DNA of 21,517 nt from PZPK01 sp041590075 (GTDB lineage Bacteria; Pseudomonadota; Gammaproteobacteria; Pseudomonadales; Oleiphilaceae): the NCBI GenBank assembly GCA_041590075.1, contig JBFHUL010000061.1, positions 1 to 21,517 of the forward strand, written 5' to 3'. Below are positions 6,717 through 14,625 of this stretch, piece by piece. The notes beneath the pieces are model-generated. The model made no database searches and was not told the DNA's origin. It was given only the letters and a program-made list of their open reading frames with translations. The position numbers and the translations under genes are program-made. Positions within the stretch are counted from its first letter, which is position 1. The number at the start of each line of letters is the position of its first letter.

Positions 6717-8093
6717 ATGACGCAAGAGCAGGCCAAGAGTACCCAAACGCCATCACAACACGAAAGCGAGCAAGCGCGCGTAGGTTTCGTGAGTTTAGGC
6801 TGCCCCAAAGCATTGGTAGACTCTGAGCGGATTCTGACCCAACTCAAGCTGGACGGATATGAAGTGGTGCCCAGCTACGATGATGCCGATATTGTAGTGG
6901 TGAATACCTGTGGGTTTATCGATGCAGCCAAGCAGGAGTCGCTCGACGCCATCAATGAAGCGTGTCGTGAGAATGGCAAAGTCATCGTCACAGGCTGTAT
7001 GGGTAAGGGGAGTGATGCAGAACTGATTCGGGAGCGAAATCCCGATGTTTTGGCGGTTACGGGCCCGCAAGCCTACGAAGAAGTAGTGGGGGCGGTGCAT
7101 GAATGGTTGCCGAAGACCGCGGAGCATAATCCATTTGTTGATCTTGTTCCGCCTCAGGGCGTGAAACTGACGCCCCGCCATTATTCCTACCTGAAAATCT
7201 CCGAGGGCTGTAACCACAAATGTACTTTTTGCATTATCCCCGATATGCGCGGCAAGCTGGTCAGTCGTCCGGCAGGTGAGGTGCTGGATGAGGCCGAGCG
7301 CCTTGTGGCAGCGGGTACACGTGAGCTACTGGTGATTTCGCAAGATACAAGTGCTTATGGCGTCGATCTCAAATACCGGACAGCTTTCTGGCAGGGGCGT
7401 CCGGTCAAATCCCGTATGCTGGAATTATGTGAGGCTCTGGGAGAGCTTGGTGTGTGGGTGCGCTTGCACTACGTTTACCCCTATAAGCACGTTGATGAGG
7501 CTATTCCGCTGATGGCCGCGGGTAAGATTTTGCCTTACCTGGATATTCCTTTTCAGCACGCGAGCCCCCGTATTCTCAAGGCGATGAAGCGGCCCGCTGC
7601 GGCTGAGAATAATCTTGAGCGTATCAAGGCATGGCGCGCGATTTGCCCCGAATTGACGATTCGCAGCACCTTTATTGTTGGCTTCCCCGGCGAGACTGAA
7701 GAAGATTTTCAGATGTTGCTGGATTTTCTCGACGAGGCCCAGTTGGATCGGGTGGGGTGTTTTACCTATTCAGCGGTTGATGGTGCCAAAGCTAATGCAC
7801 TGGATAATCCGGTGCCGGAAGAGATCAAGCTGGAGCGTCAGCAGCGCTTTATGGAGAAGCAGGCCGAGATCAGTGCCCAACGTTTACAAGCGAAGGTAGG
7901 GTCGCGGCAAACAGTAATGATCGACGAAGTGACGGCAGAGGGTGCGGTAGCGCGAACCAAAGGTGATGCACCGGAAATTGACGGTAATGTGTTCATCGAT
8001 GGCGCGACGCATCTTCAGCCGGGCATGCTCGTGGAAGTGGAAATAGAAGAGGCTGATGCCTACGACCTCTGGGCACATCTCGTAGAGATCTGA
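6717..8093 (+). CDS. rimO: RimO, ribosomal protein S12 methylthiotransferase
   Basis: RimO is a radical-SAM methylthiotransferase that modifies a conserved aspartate of ribosomal protein S12 (D88 in E. coli). The 458-residue product has all three domains. The N-terminal UPF0004 domain carries cysteines C29 (SLGCPKALVDSE), C65 (NTCGFIDAA) and C94 (TGCMGKG) for the auxiliary cluster. The radical-SAM core has C165-x3-C169-x2-C172 (CNHKCTFC). A C-terminal TRAM domain recognises the substrate. The CPKALVDSE and CGFIDAAKQES signatures separate it from MiaB. The first ~20 polar residues extend beyond the usual start, but no better start with a ribosome binding site is visible; the site before ATG 6717 is weak. 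It is monocistronic, between divergent and convergent minus-strand genes. Confidence 0.96.
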   Translation: MTQEQAKSTQTPSQHESEQARVGFVSLGCPKALVDSERILTQLKLDGYEVVPSYDDADIVVVNTCGFIDAAKQESLDAINEACRENGKVIVTGCMGKGSDAELIRERNPDVLAVTGPQAYEEVVGAVHEWLPKTAEHNPFVDLVPPQGVKLTPRHYSYLKISEGCNHKCTFCIIPDMRGKLVSRPAGEVLDEAERLVAAGTRELLVISQDTSAYGVDLKYRTAFWQGRPVKSRMLELCEALGELGVWVRLHYVYPYKHVDEAIPLMAAGKILPYLDIPFQHASPRILKAMKRPAAAENNLERIKAWRAICPELTIRSTFIVGFPGETEEDFQMLLDFLDEAQLDRVGCFTYSAVDGAKANALDNPVPEEIKLERQQRFMEKQAEISAQRLQAKVGSRQTVMIDEVTAEGAVARTKGDAPEIDGNVFIDGATHLQPGMLVEVEIEEADAYDLWAHLVEI

Positions 8094-8106
8094 GACACTC
8101 AGAAAA

Positions 8107-8130
8107 AAAGCGAGCCAAGGGCTCGCTTCT
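8107..8130 (-). terminator. Intrinsic terminator, oriented for the minus strand
   Basis: A 9-bp stem (AAGCGAGCC, 8108-8116, with GGCTCGCTT, 8120-8128) has a 3-base loop. Read on the minus strand it ends in seven T residues, so it fits as the terminator of the MbnP-like gene and any gatCAB readthrough. On the plus strand the hairpin follows rimO by 14 bases, but its T-tract is poor (TTCT). Confidence 0.85.
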
Positions 8131-8155
8131 CATGCAATCACCTCAACGGCATAGA

Positions 8156-9004
8156 CTAATCGACGCTGAACACTTCTGGTGATGAGTTGTTGATAGGGTT
8201 GCCGGACGCATTCAAGGCCAGCTTGTCGAAGAGCTCGCTGCACTCCGGGTCGCTCGGGCTTGCATCACAACCGCCATTGGCGTCACCTTCCAAGTCGATC
8301 GTTGCCAACAAGGTCGCAATGTTCAATACGATATTGTCGCGCTCGATGTCGAGATTATTGAGGCGCACAACGGGGCGGTTACTGCGCTCACAGCTAACAC
8401 TTTCACCGAGTTCGGGATCACCCGAGCAGCCTGTGCTGGCAAGCTCGAAGGTCCATGTACCTCCGCTCTCAGGTGCGAGACTCAAACGAGCATACACATA
8501 ACCCTGAGTGCGATCGCGATGCATTTCCGTATTGTTGAGTGGCGCACTGGCCGTTGCCGGATCGTTGTGGTTCAACTCAGCCGGAACGCCCAGTTTAAAC
8601 TCAATACTGGTATACACCACGCCTTCATGGGATGACACCGTGCCGGTGATCTCCGTGTGGTCTGGTTTGGCCGAGAGCTGGCAGTCGCCACTTAGATTGG
8701 TGAAGTCCATCAGTACGGCATTGCGGGACTGAAAATCGTTACTTCGGGGTGTGTAGGGGTAGCGGGTACCTCCGATGTCGAACAGCACGATATCATGAAC
8801 AAAGAAGCGTAAATCGCGCAAACTTGCATTGATATTCTCGCTGCCCAGCCCGGTCAAGGTCTGGCTGCAGTTGACCCGCTCAGTGTCGGTTTCCGCAAAG
8901 AAGATGATGCGTACATCCTGCGGACTGGGGTCGCCGCCACTGGTGCAGGCAGTGAGCAGCAAGCTCAGCAGGCCAAGTAGTAGGGCGCGATAGAAAACTG
9001 TCAT
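8156..9004 (-). CDS. MbnP-like ('metallo-mystery pair' four-Cys) lipoprotein lacking the usual Trp motif
   Basis: This 282-residue lipoprotein has a signal peptide ending in the lipobox LTAC (C20). Threonine at +2 favours the outer membrane. Family features of MbnP (TIGR04052) are clear: DLRFFVHDIVLFD (64-76), FKLGVPAELNHNDPA (136-150), APLNNTEM (154-161), ASTGC (189-193), and the GC...DPEC tail (C246, C255). Mature cysteines are C46, C108, C193, C205, C246 and C255. MbnP proteins bind copper through a kynurenine made from tryptophan by the di-heme enzyme MbnH. Here the segment I recall as M-H-W-x-W-x-x-G-Y reads MHRDRTQGY (161-169), the only tryptophan is W184, and no mbnH is adjacent. The function may thus differ. 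AGGA lies eight bases before the ATG. It starts 55 bases after gatB and could share its transcript. Confidence 0.85.
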   Translation of the reverse strand: MTVFYRALLLGLLSLLLTACTSGGDPSPQDVRIIFFAETDTERVNCSQTLTGLGSENINASLRDLRFFVHDIVLFDIGGTRYPYTPRSNDFQSRNAVLMDFTNLSGDCQLSAKPDHTEITGTVSSHEGVVYTSIEFKLGVPAELNHNDPATASAPLNNTEMHRDRTQGYVYARLSLAPESGGTWTFELASTGCSGDPELGESVSCERSNRPVVRLNNLDIERDNIVLNIATLLATIDLEGDANGGCDASPSDPECSELFDKLALNASGNPINNSSPEVFSVD

Positions 9005-9032
9005 GATAAAATCCTGTGTGATGGGGGCGGCC

Positions 9033-9054
9033 GAGAGGCATGTCCACGCCTCTC
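9033..9054 (-). other. GC-rich hairpin between gatB and the MbnP-like gene
   Basis: GAGAGGC (9033-9039) pairs with GCCTCTC (9048-9054) around eight bases. On the minus strand it follows the gatB stop directly but is not followed by a T-tract (a G/C run follows). At best it is a weak or attenuating terminator, or a structure that protects the gatCAB mRNA end. Confidence 0.45.
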
Positions 9055-9059
9055 TCGCC

Positions 9060-10508
9060 CTAATTATTCAGCTTTCGTTGCAGAATTTCGTTGAACAGTT
9101 TCGGATTTCCCTGGCCTTTGGATGCTTTCATCAAGGGGCCCATAAAGCCACCCATTAATTTCTTGCGTTTTTTCTCATCGGCCGCCTGGTACTGGGCAAT
9201 TTGATCCGGCATACCTGCCAGAACCTCGTCCACCATCGCTTCCAGTGCACCGGTATCGGATACCTGCTTGAGGCCCTGCTGATCGATGATGGTATCTACG
9301 TCTTGGCTGCTCTGGCTCCAGAGCACCTCGAACACTTTTTTGGCGCCAGCCGAGCTCACGGTATTGTCCTTGATCCGTTGTATGAGCGTGGCTAATGCCT
9401 CGCTCGCTACCGGGCACTGCTTCATGCTCAGATCTTCACTGTTCAAGCGGCCGGACACCTCGCCCATAATCCAGTTGGCGGACAGTTTGGCATCTCCGGA
9501 GGCACCCGCGACCGCTTCGAAATAGTGCGCTACGTCGGCATCTGTCGACAGGATGCCGGCATCGTACTCAGACAAGCCAAAATCCGCGACGAAGCGTGCT
9601 TTTCGCGCGTCGGGTAATTCTGGCATGGCGTCACGAAGAGACTGGATATAGTGCTCGTCAAACTCGACCGGGAGCAGATCAGGGCAGGGAAAATAGCGAT
9701 AATCATTGGCTTCTTCCTTGCTTCGCATTGCGCGTGAGACGTCTTTGTCGCCATCGTATAGGCGGGTTTCCTGGGTGATACTGCCACCATCTTCCAATAC
9801 GTCAATTTGACGTTCGACTTCGAGTTTGATGGCGCGCTCCATAAAGCGAAATGAATTCAGGTTCTTGGTTTCGGTGCGCGTACCCAGTTTTTCTTCCCCT
9901 TCAGGACGGATGGATATGTTCACATCGAAGCGCATGGAACCCTGCGCCATCTCGCCATCGCAGATGCCGAGGGAAGTCACGATGGCATGCAGCTTCTTGG
10001 CGAAGGCTACAGCCTCCTCGGCCGTACGCATATCGGGCTCCGAAACGATCTCGATGAGCGGGGTGCCGGCACGATTCAGATCGATGCCCGACATGCCATG
10101 ATAATCTTCATGCAGGGACTTGCCCGCATCTTCTTCCAAGTGTGCATGATGGATGCGCACCGTTTTGGTCGAGCCATCGGCAAGCTCGATGTCAACTTTA
10201 CCCGGGCCTACGATGGGCTGCTCCAGCTGCGTGGTCTGATAACCCTTTGGCAGGTCGGGATAGAAATAGTTTTTACGCTCAAAAAAGGAACGCTTATTGA
10301 TGTCGGCATCTATGGCCAGGCCGAACATGATGGCGTAACGAAAGGCGTTTTCGTTGGGTACCGGCAGAGTGCCCGGCAGTGCCAGATCCACGGCGCTGGC
10401 TTGCGTGTTGGCTTCGGCGCCAAAGGCCGTCGAGGAGCCTGAGAATATTTTACTTTTGGTGGCGAGCTGAACGTGTACTTCGAGCCCGATAACGGTTTCC
10501 CATTGCAT
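9060..10508 (-). CDS. gatB: GatB, Asp-tRNA(Asn)/Glu-tRNA(Gln) amidotransferase subunit B
   Basis: GatB activates the misacylated tRNA-bound glutamate or aspartate by phosphorylation and uses ammonia from GatA to make Gln-tRNA or Asn-tRNA. The 482-residue product is full length. It has the N-terminal signature VIGLEVHVQL (6-15), FERKNYFYPDLPKGYQ (about 79-94), the HLEEDAGKS segment (about 123-131), LNRAGTPLIEIVSEPD (about 143-158) and DYRYFPCPDL (about 266-275). The C-terminal YqeY-like tRNA-binding tail ends GNPKLFNEILQRKL. ATG 10508 lies 15 bases after gatA. Whether the cell needs it for Asn-tRNA, Gln-tRNA or both cannot be told without the synthetase genes. Confidence 0.97.
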   Translation of the reverse strand: MQWETVIGLEVHVQLATKSKIFSGSSTAFGAEANTQASAVDLALPGTLPVPNENAFRYAIMFGLAIDADINKRSFFERKNYFYPDLPKGYQTTQLEQPIVGPGKVDIELADGSTKTVRIHHAHLEEDAGKSLHEDYHGMSGIDLNRAGTPLIEIVSEPDMRTAEEAVAFAKKLHAIVTSLGICDGEMAQGSMRFDVNISIRPEGEEKLGTRTETKNLNSFRFMERAIKLEVERQIDVLEDGGSITQETRLYDGDKDVSRAMRSKEEANDYRYFPCPDLLPVEFDEHYIQSLRDAMPELPDARKARFVADFGLSEYDAGILSTDADVAHYFEAVAGASGDAKLSANWIMGEVSGRLNSEDLSMKQCPVASEALATLIQRIKDNTVSSAGAKKVFEVLWSQSSQDVDTIIDQQGLKQVSDTGALEAMVDEVLAGMPDQIAQYQAADEKKRKKLMGGFMGPLMKASKGQGNPKLFNEILQRKLNN

Positions 10509-10523
10509 GACTGTTCCTCCGGG

Positions 10524-11981
10524 CTACTGGTTGTCTGGGCTGGCAAGGTGCCAGTCCGTCGCGGTTTGAAATTGATGCGCAAGATTGAGCAAGCGGGCTT
10601 CATCAAAATAATTGCCCAGCAATTGGAGTCCCACCGGAAGTCCGTTCACTTTGCCCGCAGGAATCGACATGCCGGGTATGCCCGCGAGGTTTGCAGAAAT
10701 GGTGAATATATCCTCCAGGTACATTTGTACCGGGTCATCGCCCTTGGCGCCAAAGCCAAAAGCAGGCGAGGGGGTGGTGGGCGCGAGTATGGCATCCACC
10801 TCCTCAAATGCCGCAACAAAATCGTTTTTCACCAGTCGGCGTACTTGCTGTGCTTTGCGGTAGTAGGCATCGTAGTAGCCGGCAGACAGGGCATAAGTGC
10901 CAATCAGAATGCGGCGTTTGACCTCGGTGCCAAAGCCCTCAGACCGTGAGCGCTCGTAGAGATCCATCAGGTCGGCAGGTTCTTCGCAGCGATAGCCGTA
11001 ACGCACGCCATCAAAACGGCTCAAATTGGCTGAAGCCTCTGCGGGGGCAATCACGTAATAGGCAGGTATCGATAAGTCCGCATTGGGTAGCGATACTTCT
11101 TTCACTTTAGCGCCCAATTGTTCGAACACTTTCACGGCGGCTGTGAGCGTGTTTGCCATTTCTTGCGATAGCTGGTCGTTGAAGTATTCTTTGGGCAGGC
11201 CCAAGGTAAGGCCCTCAAGTGACTTGTTAAGGTCGGCGCTGTAATCGGGCACGTCCTGCCGCATGCTGGTGGAGTCTTTGGGGTCGTGACCTGCCATCAC
11301 TTGCAGCATGAGTGCGGCATCTTCGGCATTGCGCGTCATGGGGCCGCCCTGATCAAGACTCGAGGCATAGGCAATCATGCCATAGCGTGATACGCGGCCA
11401 TACGTGGGTTTGAGTCCGGTCAGGTTGCAGAAGGCCGCGGGCTGGCGAATGGAGCCGCCGGTATCGGTGCCGGTTGCGGCCGGCGCGAGTCGCGCCGCGA
11501 TAGCCGCAGCAGAGCCACCGGAGGAACCGCCTGGTACCAGCTCCTCATCTTTGCTCCAAGGGTTAATGACCCTGCCGTAAAAACTGTGTTCGTTGGATGA
11601 GCCCATGGCAAACTCATCCAGATTGGTTTTACCCAGACACACTGCACCCTCGCGTTTGAAATTTGCGACAACCGTTGCGTCGTAGGGGGGGACGAAGTTA
11701 TGCAGCATTTTAGACCCGCAGGTGGTCAGCAAACCCTGTGTGCAGAAAATATCCTTGTGCGCGAAAGGAATGCCGGTCCACATCGATGCGTCGCCTTTCG
11801 CGATGCGATTATCCGCCTGTTTGGCGGCTTCTATGGCCTGTTCGGCGTTGACGGTGATGTAGGCGTTGTAACGCGGATTCAGCGCTTCAATGCGGTCCAG
11901 GTATGCCTGTGTGATTTCCTGGCTGGAAAACGATTTGTCGGCCAGGCCCTGGGCAAGCTCTTTAATGGTGAATTCGAACAT
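10524..11981 (-). CDS. gatA: GatA, amidotransferase subunit A (glutaminase)
   Basis: GatA is the amidase-signature subunit that hydrolyses glutamine and channels ammonia to GatB. The 485-residue product carries the complete Ser-cisSer-Lys triad: K76 in IPFAHKD, S153 in the PGGSSGGSAAA signature, and S177 in GTDTGGSIRQP. Its length is typical for GatA. It lies between gatC and gatB on the minus strand, in the gatCAB order seen beside mreB in Pseudomonas. There is an 82-base gap from gatC, without an obvious promoter or terminator, and a 15-base gap to gatB. Confidence 0.97.
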   Translation of the reverse strand: MFEFTIKELAQGLADKSFSSQEITQAYLDRIEALNPRYNAYITVNAEQAIEAAKQADNRIAKGDASMWTGIPFAHKDIFCTQGLLTTCGSKMLHNFVPPYDATVVANFKREGAVCLGKTNLDEFAMGSSNEHSFYGRVINPWSKDEELVPGGSSGGSAAAIAARLAPAATGTDTGGSIRQPAAFCNLTGLKPTYGRVSRYGMIAYASSLDQGGPMTRNAEDAALMLQVMAGHDPKDSTSMRQDVPDYSADLNKSLEGLTLGLPKEYFNDQLSQEMANTLTAAVKVFEQLGAKVKEVSLPNADLSIPAYYVIAPAEASANLSRFDGVRYGYRCEEPADLMDLYERSRSEGFGTEVKRRILIGTYALSAGYYDAYYRKAQQVRRLVKNDFVAAFEEVDAILAPTTPSPAFGFGAKGDDPVQMYLEDIFTISANLAGIPGMSIPAGKVNGLPVGLQLLGNYFDEARLLNLAHQFQTATDWHLASPDNQ

Positions 11982-12063
11982 GGGGTGTTCTCTTATTGGT
12001 TCTGCGAAACAATCTGCTGGTTCTTCTCAGGGATGCGGAAACGCGGCTTTGCACAGTCACGTT

Positions 12064-12351
12064 TTACTCAATGACTTTGGGCACCAGATAAAGGCCATCT
12101 TCAGTCGCAGGTGCGATGGCCTGATATGCTTCGCGCTGGTTCTGTTCGGTAACGGTGTCGCTGCGTAGAACCTGGACGGCATCAAGGGGGTTTGCCATGG
12201 GTTCCACGCCTTCGGTGTTGGCGGCTTGCAATTGATCGACCAGATTCAGGATGTTGGCGATGTCGCCCCCCAGTTTTTCAGCTTCTTCGGCACTCACCTG
12301 CAGACGCGCGAGGTGGGCTATTTTTTTGATGTCCTCAGGTCCGATAGACAT
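12064..12351 (-). CDS. gatC: GatC, amidotransferase subunit C
   Basis: GatC is the small subunit that wraps around the GatA-GatB interface and stabilises the amidotransferase. The 95-residue product has the family layout: IKKIAHLARLQVSAEEAEKL near the N-terminus, LNLVDQLQAANTEGVEPMANPL in the middle and a short C-terminal strand ending VPKVIE. A strong AGGGG lies about six bases upstream of ATG 12351 on the minus strand. It is the first gene of the gatCAB operon and is divergent from mreB. Confidence 0.95.
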   Translation of the reverse strand: MSIGPEDIKKIAHLARLQVSAEEAEKLGGDIANILNLVDQLQAANTEGVEPMANPLDAVQVLRSDTVTEQNQREAYQAIAPATEDGLYLVPKVIE

Positions 12352-12649
12352 GGCTAACCCCTGGCTGTGATGGAATCGAACGGTAACCGGCGAATGCCTT
12401 CAAACGCCTTCGCTGGCACATTTTAATAAGCCGGCCATCATAGCAGGTTCATGTTTCCAGACAAGCGATGCAGGTTGCTTTGGCTGCTCCTTCGGTGGGG
12501 ATTGTACAAAAGCCGACCAGTTGGGTGAGGTGTTGCACTCACGGCTGTTTAAATATCCTTCATTTTCCAATTGCGCCTTGCCCTGACTAGGCGCCGTTGA
12601 TAAAGTTGCTCGATTATTTTTTCGTTATTTTTCAGGTTGAAATTCTTCC
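12352..12649. promoter_or_regulatory. Divergent control region between gatC and mreB
   Basis: This region of about 300 bases has no coding potential that I can support and must carry the promoters of both operons. A good extended -10 promoter faces gatC (listed separately). For mreB, the best candidate is TTGCCC (12578-12583), 17 bases, TAAAGT (12601-12606), each matching four of six consensus bases. Leaders of about 80 bases (gatC) and 40 bases (mreB) follow. The mreB ribosome binding site (CAGG near 12633) is weak and distant. Confidence 0.6.
12437..12464 (-). promoter_or_regulatory. Extended -10 promoter for gatCAB
   Basis: Read on the minus strand, TTGTCT (12464-12459) is followed after 16 bases by TATGAT (12442-12437), preceded by TGC, which gives an extended -10 (TGCTATGAT). 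The -10 matches five of six consensus bases. Transcription would start near 12430, about 80 bases before gatC. Confidence 0.5.
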
Positions 12650-13687
12650 ATGTTTAAAAAGATAAGAGGCATGTTTTCCAGCGATTTGTCGATCGATTTG
12701 GGTACGGCAAATACACTGATCTATGTGCGCGAGCGAGGCATCGTCCTCGACGAGCCTTCGGTGGTTGCTATTCGCAATCACGGTGCCCAAAAAAGCGTCG
12801 CTGCCGTGGGAGCCGAAGCGAAGCGCATGCTGGGAAGAACGCCCGGAAATATCACCGCCATTCGTCCTCTGAAAGACGGTGTGATTGCCGATTTTGTGGT
12901 CACCGAAAAAATGCTGCAGCACTTTATCCATAAAGTGCACGAAAACAGCTTTATCACGCCTAGCCCCCGCGTGCTCGTATGCGTACCCAGTCGCTCCACG
13001 AAAGTAGAGCAGAAAGCCATTCGTGAGTCGGCGCTCGGCGCTGGGGCTCGTGAGGTGTATCTGATCGAAGAACCCATGGCGGCAGCCATCGGTGCCGGCT
13101 TGCCTGTTGAAGAAGCAAGCGGGTCGATGGTAGTGGATATCGGTGGTGGTACCACTGAGATTGCGATTATCTCGCTCAACGGTATTGTCTACGCCGATTC
13201 CGTCAAGGTGGGCGGAGATCGCTTTGATGAGGCGATTGTCACCTACGTGCGACGCAACTACGGCAGCCTGATCGGCGATGCCACGGCGGAAAAAATCAAA
13301 CAGGAAATAGGCTGTGCCTACGAAGGGTTGGAATTACGCGAAATCGATGTGCGGGGTCGCAACCTGGCCGAGGGTGTGCCACGAGGATTCACGCTTAACA
13401 GTGAAGAAATTCTTGAAGCCCTGCAGGAGTCTCTGGCAGCCATTGTACAGGCAGTGAAAGGCGCGCTAGAACAATCTCCGCCCGAACTCGCCTCAGATAT
13501 TGCAGAGCGAGGCATTGTGCTGACTGGTGGCGGTTCTTTGCTGCGTGGTCTGGATCGACTCCTGAGTGAAGAAACCGGCCTGCCGGTGATTGTTGCTGAA
13601 GACCCTCTTACCTGCGTGGCACGTGGCGGAGGCAAGGCTCTGGAGCTGATCGACAAGAGTGCCGAAGGCTTGTTTCCGATCGATTGA
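12650..13687 (+). CDS. mreB: MreB, actin-like rod-shape determinant
   Basis: MreB polymerises on the inner face of the cytoplasmic membrane and guides the elongasome that makes lateral peptidoglycan. The 345-residue product has the actin-fold nucleotide motifs: phosphate 1 SIDLGTANTLIYV (14-26), phosphate 2 VVDIGGGTTEIAI (about 158-170) and the adenosine motif VLTGGGSLLRGLD (about 290-302). The N-terminal MFKKIRGMFSSDL is an amphipathic membrane-binding start. Length is typical. mreC follows after 77 bases in the conserved mreBCD order. The organism is therefore expected to be rod-shaped or curved. Confidence 0.97.
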   Translation: MFKKIRGMFSSDLSIDLGTANTLIYVRERGIVLDEPSVVAIRNHGAQKSVAAVGAEAKRMLGRTPGNITAIRPLKDGVIADFVVTEKMLQHFIHKVHENSFITPSPRVLVCVPSRSTKVEQKAIRESALGAGAREVYLIEEPMAAAIGAGLPVEEASGSMVVDIGGGTTEIAIISLNGIVYADSVKVGGDRFDEAIVTYVRRNYGSLIGDATAEKIKQEIGCAYEGLELREIDVRGRNLAEGVPRGFTLNSEEILEALQESLAAIVQAVKGALEQSPPELASDIAERGIVLTGGGSLLRGLDRLLSEETGLPVIVAEDPLTCVARGGGKALELIDKSAEGLFPID

Positions 13688-13764
13688 TGCATGTCGGATA
13701 AGCGGTATGCTGCCTGCATTAGCTAGGGTGATGCGACCGTCCGAAGATCAGGCAGGAGCAAGTT

Positions 13765-14625
13765 ATTAAAACCATATTTGTGCAAGGTCCTTATTTGGGG
13801 TATCGCTTACTCTTGGCGATTGTCCTGTCGCTTGCATTGTTGTTTATCGATGTGCGCTTTTCTCAGCTCAATAGTGCGCGACAAATCCTCAATACGGCGC
13901 TGAGCCCTGTCCAGTGGCTCAGTGATCTCCCGAATCAATTATACCGGGGTGTCACTTTTCTGTTTACCAGCAGGCAGTCACTTGAAGAAGAGATTGACCT
14001 CATGCGGGCGCGTTTGCTGGTGCTGGAAAGAAAGTCACAAAAGCTGGCATCTGTGACCGCTGAGTTGAACCGTCTTCGTGAATTGTTGAATGCCTCCCGC
14101 ATTCTCGAAGAAGGGGTGGTGGTCACCGAACTGATTGGTGCCAGTCCGGACCCCGATCATCAATACATCACCATCGACAAAGGTCGCGCAGATCAGGTTT
14201 ATCTTGGTCAGGCCGTGCTCGATGCCGAGGGATTGATGGGACAGGTGATTGAAGTCAATGAGTTCAACAGCCGGGTTCTGCTGGTGTCGGACAGTCGCCA
14301 TGCTGTGCCGGTAAAAATCAATCGTAACGGGGTGCGTGCGATTGCTTACGGAGTGGGATCGGTTAATTTTCTGGAGCTTGGCAATGTTCCGGACACCACG
14401 GATATTGAAGTAGGGGATTTACTGGTGAGTTCTGGTTTGGGGGGGCGCTTCCCGAAGGGGTATCCAGTGGCGCGCGTGAGCACGATCGAGCATGACCCGG
14501 GTCAGCCATTTGCTCGGGTACGCGCTGTACCGCTTGCTCAGCTGAACAGAAGTGAGCTTTTACTGCTGGTTTTTAAAGAGAGTGAGCAGCCAGATCAGCC
14601 AACCTCAGGCGGGGAGCAACCCTGA
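13765..14625 (+). CDS. mreC: MreC, rod-shape determining protein (probable AUU start)
   Basis: MreC is a bitopic inner-membrane protein whose periplasmic part joins MreB to the penicillin-binding proteins of the elongasome. One membrane helix (about residues 13-30), a coiled coil (about 65-105) and the beta-domain (about 115-265, from VVTELIGASPDPDHQ to ARVRAVPLAQLNRSELLLLV) are visible. The nearest standard start is GTG 13780 (281 residues), with no ribosome binding site in range. AGGAG at 13754-13758 sits six bases before ATT 13765, which would give MKTIFVQGPYLGYR (286 residues). Pseudomonad MreC proteins also begin with a K-x-[IL]-F-x-x-G-P run. I therefore prefer ATT. The stop overlaps mreD by one base. 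Confidence 0.93.
   Translation: MKTIFVQGPYLGYRLLLAIVLSLALLFIDVRFSQLNSARQILNTALSPVQWLSDLPNQLYRGVTFLFTSRQSLEEEIDLMRARLLVLERKSQKLASVTAELNRLRELLNASRILEEGVVVTELIGASPDPDHQYITIDKGRADQVYLGQAVLDAEGLMGQVIEVNEFNSRVLLVSDSRHAVPVKINRNGVRAIAYGVGSVNFLELGNVPDTTDIEVGDLLVSSGLGGRFPKGYPVARVSTIEHDPGQPFARVRAVPLAQLNRSELLLLVFKESEQPDQPTSGGEQP

Noticed and set aside
6439..6847. Two minus-strand frames of 115-124 codons across the rimO promoter and 5' end
   Set aside because: They overlap both the 103-residue gene start and the rimO coding start. Their products look like random translation and they have no start signals.
9033..9054. Terminator between gatB and the MbnP-like gene
   Set aside because: A stem exists but no T-tract follows on the minus strand, so I listed it only as a hairpin.
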